Source: Labrenzia sp. THAF82 (GTDB lineage Bacteria > Pseudomonadota > Alphaproteobacteria > Rhizobiales > Stappiaceae). From it: 64,000 bases of DNA. This document shows positions 18,650 through 26,524 of the stretch, piece by piece. The notes under the pieces are model-generated. The model saw nothing but the letters and a program-made list of their open reading frames with translations, did not search any database and was not told the origin of the DNA. The first letter of the stretch is position 1, and each line of letters starts with the position of its first letter. Location of the stretch: assembly GCF_009363435.1 (NCBI RefSeq), contig NZ_CP045354.1, positions 4,182,501-4,246,500 of the forward strand, given 5' to 3'. The translations under genes were made by a program, and so were the position numbers.

Positions 18650-19600
18650 ATGACACTTGTTTCCCCGTCCGTTGTTCAGTCCGTTCGTGCCGCTTCCCGT
18701 CAACTCGTGCGTGAATTCGGTTTCCTGGACAAGGCAATCGCCGGCACTGACCTTTCCGGCTCCGGCGTTCATGCGATCCTAGAGATCGGGCTGAACCCTG
18801 GACTCACTGCAAAAGACCTCTCCGCCCGGCTCAAACTTGAAAAATCCACGATCAGCAGGCTTCTCAAGTCTTTGGAGCGACGTGGAGACATTGAACAAAC
18901 CCGTTCAACATCCGATGGCAGGGCCTTCGGCCTGAGCCTTACTAAGAAGGGCCAGCTTACCTATTCTGAAATTGACCGCTTCGGAAACAATCAAGCGCAA
19001 GACGCCCTCTCCCGTCTTAGTGGTGAAAACCCTGAAAATGTCGCAAAGGCCATGTCTTCGTATGCTGAGGCTCTGCAAGGATCCGACGCAGATCGTGAGG
19101 CGGTGCAAACAAAATACCCGATTGTCGAGGGATATCAGACTGGAATGATCGGTGACATTGCGGCAATGCACGCTCGGACCCACGGTCCGATAGTCGGAAT
19201 GGGTGCAACATTCGAAAGCGTAGTTTCAGCGTCTATGGCCGAGTTCATGCCCAGGATCGGCAACCCGCTTAACAACAGCTGGAGCGTGCTCGACGGCAGC
19301 GAAGTAATTGGTTCCATCAGCATTGATGGAGAGCATCTTGGAAACAACACCGCACATCTACGCTGGTTCATTTTGTCCGAACGTCTTCGCGGGAAAGGGC
19401 TTGGAAAATCTCTCCTGAAATGCGCTCTAGAGCATTGTGATCGTCACGCCTTCGATGAAATACATCTCTGGACACTCAAAGGGCTCGAAGCAGCACGGGC
19501 ACTCTATGAAACCAACGGCTTCGACCTTGCCGAGGAATATGTGGGTGACCAATGGGGTAAGGCAGTCACCGAGCAAAAGTTCATTCGAAAGCGCCAGTGA
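18650..19600 (+). CDS. MarR family regulator fused to GNAT N-acetyltransferase
   Basis: This 316-residue fusion has a MarR winged helix in residues 1-145 (LEKSTISRLLKSLERRGDIEQ as recognition helix and wing). A GNAT acetyltransferase domain follows (about 155-316), with acetyl-CoA-binding motif RLRGKGLGKSLL and a C-terminal YETNGFDLAEEY motif. Proteins of this two-domain type are known in many Proteobacteria, with unknown substrates. ATG at 18650 is preferred over an upstream extension because the operator directly precedes it. Transcription from its own promoter is likely. Confidence 0.92.
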   Translation: MTLVSPSVVQSVRAASRQLVREFGFLDKAIAGTDLSGSGVHAILEIGLNPGLTAKDLSARLKLEKSTISRLLKSLERRGDIEQTRSTSDGRAFGLSLTKKGQLTYSEIDRFGNNQAQDALSRLSGENPENVAKAMSSYAEALQGSDADREAVQTKYPIVEGYQTGMIGDIAAMHARTHGPIVGMGATFESVVSASMAEFMPRIGNPLNNSWSVLDGSEVIGSISIDGEHLGNNTAHLRWFILSERLRGKGLGKSLLKCALEHCDRHAFDEIHLWTLKGLEAARALYETNGFDLAEEYVGDQWGKAVTEQKFIRKRQ

Positions 19601-19603
19601 GGG

Positions 19604-19621
19604 ACGCTGAACCTTCAGCGT
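19604..19621 (+). terminator. Possible short hairpin after the MarR-GNAT gene
   Basis: ACGCTGAA-CC-TTCAGCGT forms an 8-bp stem right after the stop codon, but there is no T-tract behind it and the loop is only two bases. It may be a weak terminator or an RNA-stabilising hairpin. Confidence 0.35.
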
Positions 19622-19729
19622 GCGCGGACTGGCAACAGACACGACGGTTTCTCGACATCGCCATTGCGGCTCACCTTGCGGGAACTCAGCACGACCTTGT
19701 CATTACCTAATGCCTGTTGCCGAATTCCC

Positions 19730-20479
19730 TTATGCCTTGGTGATTGAATTGCCGCCATCACACAGCATCGCGGAGCCGGTTACGAAGGAACCGGCATCGG
19801 ATAAAAGAAACAAAGCTGCGTTGGCAATCTCTTCAGGCTCAGCCATGCGTTTCAGCGCGTGCAAACCGGCGACATAGTCGTGAAATGCCGGATCATCTCC
19901 TGCCATTTCGGTGCGTGTTCCGCCAGGCAGAAGCGCGTTTACCCGAATGTTGTCGGGGCCATGCTCAACACTAAGAACCTGCGTCAACCCGACCAGCCCT
20001 GCTTTCGATGCCGCATATGCGGCCATGCCCGGCAATCCGATCGTCTGGCCCACAAACGATGAGGTGAAGACAATTGCGCCGCCACCGCGTGCCTTCAAGG
20101 CCGGCACCTGATGTTTGGCGAGCAAGAATGCGCTGGTGAGATTTGTGTCCATCACCTGCCGCCAGCTGCCGAGGCTCATTTCCGAAACCGGCCCCATGTC
20201 ACCAAGCATTCCGGCATTGTTGAAGGCACCGTCCAGACCGCCGAACCTTTCAATGGCCATCGACACCGCCGCTTTCGCGAAATCCGGGTCAGTCACGTCT
20301 CCAACCAAAATTTCCACCTTGCGGGCAGCATCAGGTATCGACGCCCTCACTTCTTCCAACATTTCCTTGCGACGTGCCGTCAGAATCAGGTTCGCACCAG
20401 AGCCGGCAAACAGGCGTGCCGCGGCAGCGCCAATTCCGCTGCTGGCACCAGTGATGATTATTGATTTTTCATGCAACAT
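19730..20479 (-). CDS. SDR family NAD(P)-dependent oxidoreductase
   Basis: This 249-residue classical short-chain dehydrogenase has cofactor motif TGASSGIG (10-17), NNAG (87-90), catalytic Ser at 140/141, Tyr155 and Lys159 (YAASK). The R-R-K after beta-2 suggests NADPH preference, although this is not decisive. The start has GAGGAG upstream. It lies 100 bp after pssA on the same strand. The substrate is unknown; similar proteins are annotated as 3-oxoacyl-ACP reductases, glucose dehydrogenases or generic SDRs. Confidence 0.92.
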   Translation of the reverse strand: MLHEKSIIITGASSGIGAAAARLFAGSGANLILTARRKEMLEEVRASIPDAARKVEILVGDVTDPDFAKAAVSMAIERFGGLDGAFNNAGMLGDMGPVSEMSLGSWRQVMDTNLTSAFLLAKHQVPALKARGGGAIVFTSSFVGQTIGLPGMAAYAASKAGLVGLTQVLSVEHGPDNIRVNALLPGGTRTEMAGDDPAFHDYVAGLHALKRMAEPEEIANAALFLLSDAGSFVTGSAMLCDGGNSITKA

Positions 20480-20579
20480 TTTCAGCTCCTCAGTTGAACG
20501 AGGCGCTTTAAGTGAACCGAATTTTGAGGTGTTGAAACCCGATTTGCGAGATCACATGCCGACAGCTGACCATTGGTCG

Positions 20580-21452
20580 TCAGCCGCCGTGATCCTTGTC
20601 CCGGTCTGCGATATTGTCGAGGTCAGTGTCGCACTCGTCTCCATCGTCATCGAGATGGATCGATGCATCTGCAAGGGCCAGCTTTCTGTGAGCGCGCCAG
20701 GAAAACGGGATCGTGAGGAGATAAAGAACTGCCCCACCAGCAAGCATGCGGAATGGATAGCTAACGGTCAGAGCCACGATCAGGACGGCGAAAACGAACA
20801 GGGGCAAGACGTAGTCGCGCCGGACGCGCGTGCCGAGCGTTTTACCGGAATAGGTCGGCAACCTGCTGATCAGCAGAAATCCAATGCAGATCGTATATGC
20901 GGCGACGAACGCGGCGTCGGCAAACCAATGCGGAAACAGGCCTAGAAAGTCCAGATAAAGAGGCAGAAGAACCGTCAGCGCCCCAGCTGGCGCTGGAACG
21001 CCTGTAAAGAAACGCGAGGCCCATGCCGGCTTATCGGGATCGTCAAGCGCGACATTGAACCTTGCCAGCCGCAGCGCGGCTGAAATCGCGAAAATGAGCG
21101 CAGAGATCCAACCCAGGTTTCCTGCATCTTTGAGGATCCAAAGATAGAGCATCAGCGCGGGCGTCACACCGAAGTTGACGAAATCGGAAAGTGAATCCAG
21201 TTCTGCACCAAAGCGGCTGGTTCCCTTCATCATGCGTGCGACACGCCCGTCCAGCCCGTCAAGAACAGCTGCCACCAGTACGGCCCCGACAGCAAACTCC
21301 CAACGGCCTTCAAAAGCCATACGTACCGCTGTCAGCCCGGAACACAGCGCGAGCAGCGTCACCATGTTTGGCACAATCAGCCGCAAAGGAACGCGGCGGA
21401 AACGCGGCGCCGAGCGGTTCTGGTCAGTGTCTGTTTCAGGAGCCTCGGTCAC
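20580..21452 (-). CDS. pssA: CDP-diacylglycerol--serine O-phosphatidyltransferase
   Basis: This 290-residue membrane enzyme makes phosphatidylserine from CDP-diacylglycerol and serine. The CDP-alcohol phosphotransferase signature is complete: D68-G-x2-A72-R-x8-G82-x3-D86-x3-D90. About eight hydrophobic segments follow the basic N-terminus, and the C-terminal tail is acidic and histidine-containing. The GTG start lies eight bases after the psd stop, so the two phospholipid genes form an operon that leads to phosphatidylethanolamine. Confidence 0.96.
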   Translation of the reverse strand: MTEAPETDTDQNRSAPRFRRVPLRLIVPNMVTLLALCSGLTAVRMAFEGRWEFAVGAVLVAAVLDGLDGRVARMMKGTSRFGAELDSLSDFVNFGVTPALMLYLWILKDAGNLGWISALIFAISAALRLARFNVALDDPDKPAWASRFFTGVPAPAGALTVLLPLYLDFLGLFPHWFADAAFVAAYTICIGFLLISRLPTYSGKTLGTRVRRDYVLPLFVFAVLIVALTVSYPFRMLAGGAVLYLLTIPFSWRAHRKLALADASIHLDDDGDECDTDLDNIADRDKDHGG

Positions 21453-21460
21453 ATCTGGCC

Positions 21461-22165
21461 TCAGCTTACTCTGGTCAGCGTTTGTGCGGTTTCCTGGGGA
21501 GCATTCAAATCCGCCAGCACCGTTTCACCGGCTATCATTGTCTGCCCAAGTGCCACTTTCGGCTGTGTATCCGCCGGGAAATAAACATCCAGACGAGAGC
21601 CAAAGCGGATCAGGCCGAAACGCTCACCCGTGTTGAGCGTTTCCCCTTCGCGCACGAAACACACGATCCGGCGTGCAACAAGTCCTGCAATCTGAACCAC
21701 GCCAATCCGGGTGCCTCCCGTCTCAATGACAAGCCCGTTTCTCTCATTGTCTTCACTGGCTTTGTCCAGTTCGGCATTCAAGAACTTGCCTGCACGATAG
21801 GCCACGCGCGTGATTTTGCCACCGATAGGTGCGCGGTTCACATGGCAATTGAAGACATTCATGAAGATGGAGACGCGCATCAAAGGTTCGTTGCCGAGCT
21901 CCAGTTCAGCCGGTGGACGCACCAGGCCAACAAGACTCACGACGCCATCCGCCGGGGATATGACCAATCCTTCACTGACAGGGGTGACCCGCTTCGGATC
22001 GCGAAAAAAGTAACAGACCCATCCTGTAAAAAAGAGCCCAATCCAGAACAGCGGATCGATGAACCACCCAACCACCAGAGTTGCGACCAGTGCGATGGCA
22101 ACGAACGGCCACCCTTCCCGGTGGATCGGGACCATGGACTTGGTAACGCTATCAACAATCGACAT
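21461..22165 (-). CDS. psd: Phosphatidylserine decarboxylase proenzyme
   Basis: This 234-residue short-type (PSD-B) decarboxylase has an N-terminal membrane hairpin (about residues 20-52), PADG at 71-74, CHVNR around 107-111 and the self-cleavage site FGS with Ser190, which becomes the pyruvoyl cofactor. It converts phosphatidylserine to phosphatidylethanolamine. It is the first gene of the psd-pssA pair. Length is typical for alphaproteobacterial Psd. Confidence 0.96.
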   Translation of the reverse strand: MSIVDSVTKSMVPIHREGWPFVAIALVATLVVGWFIDPLFWIGLFFTGWVCYFFRDPKRVTPVSEGLVISPADGVVSLVGLVRPPAELELGNEPLMRVSIFMNVFNCHVNRAPIGGKITRVAYRAGKFLNAELDKASEDNERNGLVIETGGTRIGVVQIAGLVARRIVCFVREGETLNTGERFGLIRFGSRLDVYFPADTQPKVALGQTMIAGETVLADLNAPQETAQTLTRVS

Positions 22166-22305
22166 TTTTCATCCGCTTCACTGAACAGGCTTTTAGGGGC
22201 CCGGCGTTGCCGGTTCTCGTCCCAAATTGAAATGCACCTGTTGCGCTTGTCTTTCCCCGCTTCTAGAGGCTTTTTACTATCAAGAGAACCGGCAAATCCC
22301 GTTAT

Positions 22306-23256
22306 TCATTCGAATCTTGCCGGTCTCTCCCCAAGACTTGCGGCCGAGGGAAGCTTGTAGTCGGTCTCCCAATAAGGCGGCTTGCCATATTTACTGATCA
22401 GGAAGTCCACAAATGCCGTCACTTTCGGTGGAACGAACTGACTGGGCGGATAGACCGCCCAGATAGCCCCGGTTCGGGCGATGGCGTAGTCTTCCATGAC
22501 CGCAACCAGCCGTCCGTCGCGCAAGTCCTCCCAAACATGTGCAAGCGATTTCAGACTGAGGCCGAGACCATGGATAGCGGCATCATAAGTCAGATCGCCG
22601 CTGTCTCCCTTGATAACCGGCTTCTTCAGTTCGAATGCCGTTTCACCTTCAGGACCGTTGAAATACCAGATGGGCACGGACGCCATGCTGATGCAGTCGT
22701 GATTGGCCAGATCTTCCGGGGTACTGGGCACGCCCTTGCGGGCCAGATAGTCCGGCGATGCGCAAAGAGCCCTCGGATTGCCGCCGAGTCGCCTTGCAAG
22801 AAGAGATGAATCAGCAAGTGGCGCCCCGCGGACCGCAATGTCATAGCCTTCGTCGACGACACTCACCATCCGGTCCGATATGTCCATTTCCAGTTGGATG
22901 TCCGGATAAAGGGCACGAAACTCTACCAGATGAGGCAGAATATGCTTTCTGCCAAAAAACGTGTTGCAGGAGATCCGCAATGACCCGCGTGGTGCTTCGT
23001 TGGATGCCTCGAGGATTGTTTTGGCCTGATCAATTTCTCCGACGGCAGCGCGCGCGTGGTCCAACAAGACGCGGCCGGCTTCCGTTAAAGTCGTCTTTCG
23101 CGTAGTTCTTGCAAACAACTGAGCACCAAAGGCTTTTTCAAGTCCGGTTAACCTTGTACTGGCAGCAGATGGTGACAAACCGATTTCCCGGCCCGCACTT
23201 GCCATGCTGCCCAGTTCAGCAATGCGAATAAAGAACTTCAGATCTTCCAGTCTCAT
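22306..23256 (-). CDS. LysR family transcriptional regulator
   Basis: This 316-residue protein has the LysR N-terminal winged helix (residues 1-60, with GREIGLSPSAASTRLTGLEK) and a periplasmic-binding-protein-like effector domain. It is divergent from the first of two duplicated small genes, with a 96-bp shared intergenic region, so those genes are candidate targets. It resembles the CrgA/DmlR branch in its ending pattern 'VDFLISKY'. The effector is unknown. Confidence 0.93.
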   Translation of the reverse strand: MRLEDLKFFIRIAELGSMASAGREIGLSPSAASTRLTGLEKAFGAQLFARTTRKTTLTEAGRVLLDHARAAVGEIDQAKTILEASNEAPRGSLRISCNTFFGRKHILPHLVEFRALYPDIQLEMDISDRMVSVVDEGYDIAVRGAPLADSSLLARRLGGNPRALCASPDYLARKGVPSTPEDLANHDCISMASVPIWYFNGPEGETAFELKKPVIKGDSGDLTYDAAIHGLGLSLKSLAHVWEDLRDGRLVAVMEDYAIARTGAIWAVYPPSQFVPPKVTAFVDFLISKYGKPPYWETDYKLPSAASLGERPARFE

Positions 23257-23352
23257 TCTTCGACTTTCTAGAATAATAATTTCTATTCAAGCCACATTCT
23301 TCCAAGGATCGCAATATGAAATAACGTCTCTACCAACACGAAGGAGACCACC
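23255..23352 (+). promoter_or_regulatory. Divergent promoter region, copy 1 of a duplicated leader
   Basis: This contains TTCGACTTT at 23259 and CAATATGA at 23312, placed 94 and 41 bases before the start codon of the first small gene. Both motifs recur at identical distances before the second small gene. ATTCT-N10-AGAAT (23255-23274) is a possible LysR-type site next to the LysR start. An AAGGAG ribosome binding site precedes the ATG. Confidence 0.6.
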
Positions 23353-23541
23353 ATGTTGCATACAGGCGATATCTACGAAATCAGAGCCCGCGCCGCACGG
23401 AACGAAGGACTGCGGCAGTTGGTAAGCGCGCTGACCGGATTCCTGGTTCGTTCGACAAGCAGGGAAACACACCGGGCCGACAGGTCTTTCAAATTCGAGA
23501 ATGCCAATGACAGCGTAGTTGAGATCAAGCGCGTTGCATAA
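23353..23541 (+). CDS. Small basic protein, copy A of a tandem duplicated pair
   Basis: This 62-residue arginine-rich protein begins MLHTGD-YE-RAR and contains a helical segment ending FLVRSTS. About half its positions match the second small gene, including the N-terminus, RN..LR.L, the F.V/FRSTS block and the ending V.R.A. AAGGAG lies at good spacing. The basic helical pattern recalls DUF1127/YjiS-like or other short alphaproteobacterial proteins, but I cannot assign a family. It is divergent from the LysR gene, its possible regulator. Confidence 0.7.
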   Translation: MLHTGDIYEIRARAARNEGLRQLVSALTGFLVRSTSRETHRADRSFKFENANDSVVEIKRVA

Positions 23542-23675
23542 GCACTCGAATTGGGTCTCGCACCAGCATTCAACAGCTCGCTTCGGCGCAACAGACCATT
23601 GGGAAGACGTGGCGTACCTGACACAGGCCCGGTCACCCAACCAGGAGCACCATTCTTCAGAAGCGACACTCAATT

Positions 23676-23770
23676 ATTCGACTTTTTGGAACAAAACCTT
23701 CCAAATAAGCCTAATTCTCCCAACTTTCTCAATATGAGATACAGGGATCAGTAACACAAAGGAGATCATC
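23676..23770 (+). promoter_or_regulatory. Duplicated leader, copy 2
   Basis: TTCGACTTT at 23677 and CAATATGA at 23730 repeat those of copy 1 at exactly the same distances from the ATG (94 and 41 bases), and AAAGGAG precedes the start. The sequence between the motifs has diverged more, which suggests that the motifs are functional promoter or operator elements. Confidence 0.6.
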
Positions 23771-23956
23771 ATGTTGCACACCGGCGATAGTTACGAACTC
23801 CGCGCTCGTTCGCTCCGCAACCAGGAACTGCGTCGTTTGACAGACGTTTTCTCGCGCTTCTTGTTCCGCTCCACCTCTTCGAAACGCGCCCACAAGCGGT
23901 TCGAAGAATTGCAAGGCGCAAACGACCTTAGCGTTGAAGTTCACCGCGCAGCCTGA
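23771..23956 (+). CDS. Small basic protein, copy B of a tandem duplicated pair
   Basis: This 61-residue paralog of the upstream small protein has the same MLHTGD start, the RN.ELRRL segment, FLFRSTSS and the terminal RAA. Copy starts are 418 bp apart. It is even richer in arginine and lysine and has no signal peptide or cysteines. An RNA hairpin overlaps its stop codon. Retention of both copies with their leaders argues that they are expressed genes. Function is unknown; the charge suggests nucleic acid or protein binding. Confidence 0.7.
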   Translation: MLHTGDSYELRARSLRNQELRRLTDVFSRFLFRSTSSKRAHKRFEELQGANDLSVEVHRAA

Positions 23957-23969
23957 TCGCTGCGCGGTG
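23942..23969 (+). terminator. Hairpin spanning the stop codon of small gene B
   Basis: CACCGCGCAG and CTGCGCGGTG form a perfect 10-bp GC-rich stem around an 8-base loop that contains the TGA stop. No T-tract follows on either strand. It may end the transcript or stabilise its 3' end, and could also block readthrough from the convergent exporter gene. Confidence 0.5.
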
Positions 23970-23997
23970 GCTCTCGCCAAGTGATTCCAATGTATCC

Positions 23998-25953
23998 TTA
24001 TTTTGCTGGAATATAGTCCGCAGTCTTGCCACGCGTCACCACGCCAAGATCGTCGTGCTCTCGTGCAGCGCGCAGTCGCTCCTCAGCTTCGTCCGCTTCT
24101 CTCTGACGTGCCCACATGGAAGCGTAGAGGCCTCCCCTATCCAAAAGCTCCATGTGGGTGCCACGTTCTGCGATCTCTCCGGCCTCAAGCACAATGATCT
24201 GATCTGCATTGACGACCGTTGACAGACGGTGCGCAATCACAAGCGTGGTCCTGTTTTTCGAAACCTGATCCAGCGCCGACTGGATCTCCCGTTCCGTATG
24301 GGTGTCGAGCGCGGATGTCGCCTCATCCAGGATCAGAATTGGAGGTGACTTCAAAATTGTCCGGGCAATTGCAACGCGTTGTTTTTCACCGCCGGACAGT
24401 TTCAATCCACGCTCGCCAACCTCTGTGTCAAACCCCTTCGGCAGGTTCTCGATAAAGTCATGGATCTGCGCCATGCGTGCAGCCTCCCTGACGTCTTCTT
24501 CACTCGCGCCCGGTCTGCCGTACCGTATGTTGTATGCAATCGTGTCGTTGAAAAGCACGGTGTCCTGCGGAACCATGCCTATCGCGTGGCGAACACTTTC
24601 CTGAGTCACGTTCCGAACGTCTTGCCCATCGATCTCTACAGCGCCTCCAGTTACGTCATAGAAACGGAATAGCAACCTGGAAATCGTCGATTTCCCCGCC
24701 CCGGATGGACCGACAATGGCAACGCTCTTGCCGGCAGGTACTTCGAAATCAATTCCCTTCAGGATCGGCCTGTCCTCGTCATAGTGAAACCTGACATCCT
24801 TGAAGACAATTTGGCCCGCAACGGCTGAAAGCGGTGCGGCTCCAGGCAAGTCTTTGATCTCAGCCGGCACCAGCAGAAGGTCGAACATGGTTTCGATATC
24901 CGCCAATCCTTGCCGAATTTCGCGATAGAGAAATCCTATGAAATTGAGCGGGATGGAAATCTGCATCAAAAGGGCATTGATGAGAACGAAGTCGCCTATG
25001 TTCTGTTCGCCCGCCAGAACAGCCTGGGCCGAGAGCGCCATACAGACGGCCATCCCTATCCCAAGAATGACTGTTTGTCCGAGGTTGAGCCAGGCAAGCG
25101 ATGTCCAGGTTTTTGTTGCCGCGGATTCGTATCTTGCCATGGAAACATCAAAGCGTTCGGTTTCCATCTTCTCATTACCGAAATACTTCACTGTTTCGAA
25201 ATTCAACAGGCTGTCGATCGCCTTGGAATTGGCTTCCGTGTCGCTCTCATTCATTTCGCGTCGAATACCGATGCGCCAGTTGGTGCATTTGATCGTGAAC
25301 CAGACATAGCCTGCAATCATGACTGCCACGACGACGACATAAAAAAAGCCGAACTGGTACCAGATCACAGCCGCCATGATGGCGAATTCGAGAATGGTTG
25401 GCAGTCCGTTCAAGATCGTGAAACGGACTATGGACTCAATGCCCTTCACCCCACGCTCGATGACACGGCTGAGCCCGCCGGTCCTGCGTGCAAGGTGATA
25501 ACGCAGTGAAAGCTGGTGTAAATGGCGAAACGTCAGGATCGCAAGCTCTCGCACAGCATGCTGACCCACCCGCGCAAACAGTGCGTCCCGAAGCTGATTG
25601 AAGGCGACCGACAGAATTCTCGCAGCATTATAGGCAAGGACAAGCATGACCGGCGCGACCAGGAATGCCGGAAGGTCCGCCACCTCCCCGGTCAATGCGT
25701 CGGTCGCCCAGGCGAAGAAATAAGGTGAGAGCACTGTAACGAATTTTGCGATGATCAACGCAAAGATCGCCAACAAAACGCGCTTTTTCAGATCCGGCCG
25801 ATCCGAAGGCCAGATAAAAGGCCAGAGATTGGCCAGTGTTGTGAGCGTGCTGCCTTCATCGGCATTAACTGCCTTGCGTATCTTGGGTCGGTCTGACTGG
25901 CTGCCTGCGTCCGCACCAGACGTGTGCGGCGAGGTGGCTGATTGATCTGTCAC
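23998..25953 (-). CDS. Atm1-type ABC transporter (heavy-metal/glutathione-conjugate exporter family)
   Basis: This 651-residue half-transporter has six membrane helices (about residues 50-330) fused to an ATPase with Walker A GPSGAGKST (about 413-421), signature LSGGEKQR and ILILDEATSALD (about 537-548). The N-terminal LWPFIWPSDRPDLK motif and length match Atm1/HMT1/ABCB7 relatives such as bacterial NaAtm1. That family exports glutathione-linked metals or sulfur species. It follows a cysteine-rich ArsR regulator by 37 bp. The GTG start has GGAGAG upstream. The C-terminus carries a short charged extension. Confidence 0.92.
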   Translation of the reverse strand: MTDQSATSPHTSGADAGSQSDRPKIRKAVNADEGSTLTTLANLWPFIWPSDRPDLKKRVLLAIFALIIAKFVTVLSPYFFAWATDALTGEVADLPAFLVAPVMLVLAYNAARILSVAFNQLRDALFARVGQHAVRELAILTFRHLHQLSLRYHLARRTGGLSRVIERGVKGIESIVRFTILNGLPTILEFAIMAAVIWYQFGFFYVVVVAVMIAGYVWFTIKCTNWRIGIRREMNESDTEANSKAIDSLLNFETVKYFGNEKMETERFDVSMARYESAATKTWTSLAWLNLGQTVILGIGMAVCMALSAQAVLAGEQNIGDFVLINALLMQISIPLNFIGFLYREIRQGLADIETMFDLLLVPAEIKDLPGAAPLSAVAGQIVFKDVRFHYDEDRPILKGIDFEVPAGKSVAIVGPSGAGKSTISRLLFRFYDVTGGAVEIDGQDVRNVTQESVRHAIGMVPQDTVLFNDTIAYNIRYGRPGASEEDVREAARMAQIHDFIENLPKGFDTEVGERGLKLSGGEKQRVAIARTILKSPPILILDEATSALDTHTEREIQSALDQVSKNRTTLVIAHRLSTVVNADQIIVLEAGEIAERGTHMELLDRGGLYASMWARQREADEAEERLRAAREHDDLGVVTRGKTADYIPAK

Positions 25954-25990
25954 AAATTCTCTCCGGGCCGCGGCTGCAACCGTTCTTTAT

Positions 25991-26386
25991 TTATTCGCCG
26001 GTGGCGGTCGCCGGTTTCTTGATGACCGGCCCCTGATCGGGCTGAGCGGCATTGAGGCACGTCCAAAAGTCCTGAGAACACCTTTCGGCCTGTGCAAGCT
26101 TGTCCCAATCCAAAATGTAATGACAGTTTCTGCCACGGGTGTCACAAGTCAGCAGGCCGGCATCCTTCAGGACCTGCAAGTGCTGGGATACGGTTGATTG
26201 CGCCAGAGGCAGATGATCCACGATTTCGCCGCAGCAGGCCTCGTTGCGAACAGCAAGCTGCTTGATAATCGCAAGGCGCGCAGGATGCCCCAGCGCGCGA
26301 AAAATTCCAGCAAGATCCTCACAGCTTTGCAAGCACGCACGCGACGCTTCAAGGCAGGTTTTGGTTTTCACATCCGTTTCGCTCAT
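25991..26386 (-). CDS. ArsR family regulator, cysteine-rich
   Basis: This 131-residue ArsR/SmtB winged helix has HTH LAQSTVSQHLQVLKDAGLL (about 61-79). It contains nine cysteines: C11, C18, C22 near the N-terminus, an adjacent pair C51-C52 in the alpha-3 metal-site position, C81, C88, C103 and C110. This strongly suggests metal or metalloid sensing. It is the first gene of an operon with the Atm1-type exporter, so it probably derepresses export under metal or thiol stress. Confidence 0.9.
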   Translation of the reverse strand: MSETDVKTKTCLEASRACLQSCEDLAGIFRALGHPARLAIIKQLAVRNEACCGEIVDHLPLAQSTVSQHLQVLKDAGLLTCDTRGRNCHYILDWDKLAQAERCSQDFWTCLNAAQPDQGPVIKKPATATGE

Positions 26387-26417
26387 CGAGCATATCCCGG
26401 CTCACATCCGCGTGTTC

Positions 26418-26435
26418 CATCGTGAATATGCGATG
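26418..26435. promoter_or_regulatory. Possible ArsR operator
   Basis: CATCG-TGAATATG-CGATG is an inverted repeat with 5-bp arms and an AT-rich centre about 32 bp upstream of the arsR-type start. Size and position fit ArsR autoregulation, but the arms are short and the match could be chance. Confidence 0.35.
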
Positions 26436-26469
26436 AATCAATTCAAAAACAAGACGGGAAACGAAAAAA

Positions 26470-26496
26470 GGCGGGAGAGTGCGTTCCTCTCCCGCC
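26470..26496 (-). terminator. Rho-independent terminator for the LysM gene
   Basis: GGCGGGAGAG and CTCTCCCGCC form a perfect 10-bp stem with a 7-base loop, and the minus-strand transcript continues with TTTTTT. It lies about 30 bp after the LysM gene stop. Confidence 0.88.
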
Positions 26497-26524
26497 TTCT
26501 TTGCGTTGACTAAAGTTGACCCAC

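Noticed and set aside
21191-22360. Long plus-strand open frame (about 389 codons) across pssA and psd
   Set aside because: It is the shadow of two genes with complete catalytic motifs; its product is low in hydrophobic order and has no family pattern.
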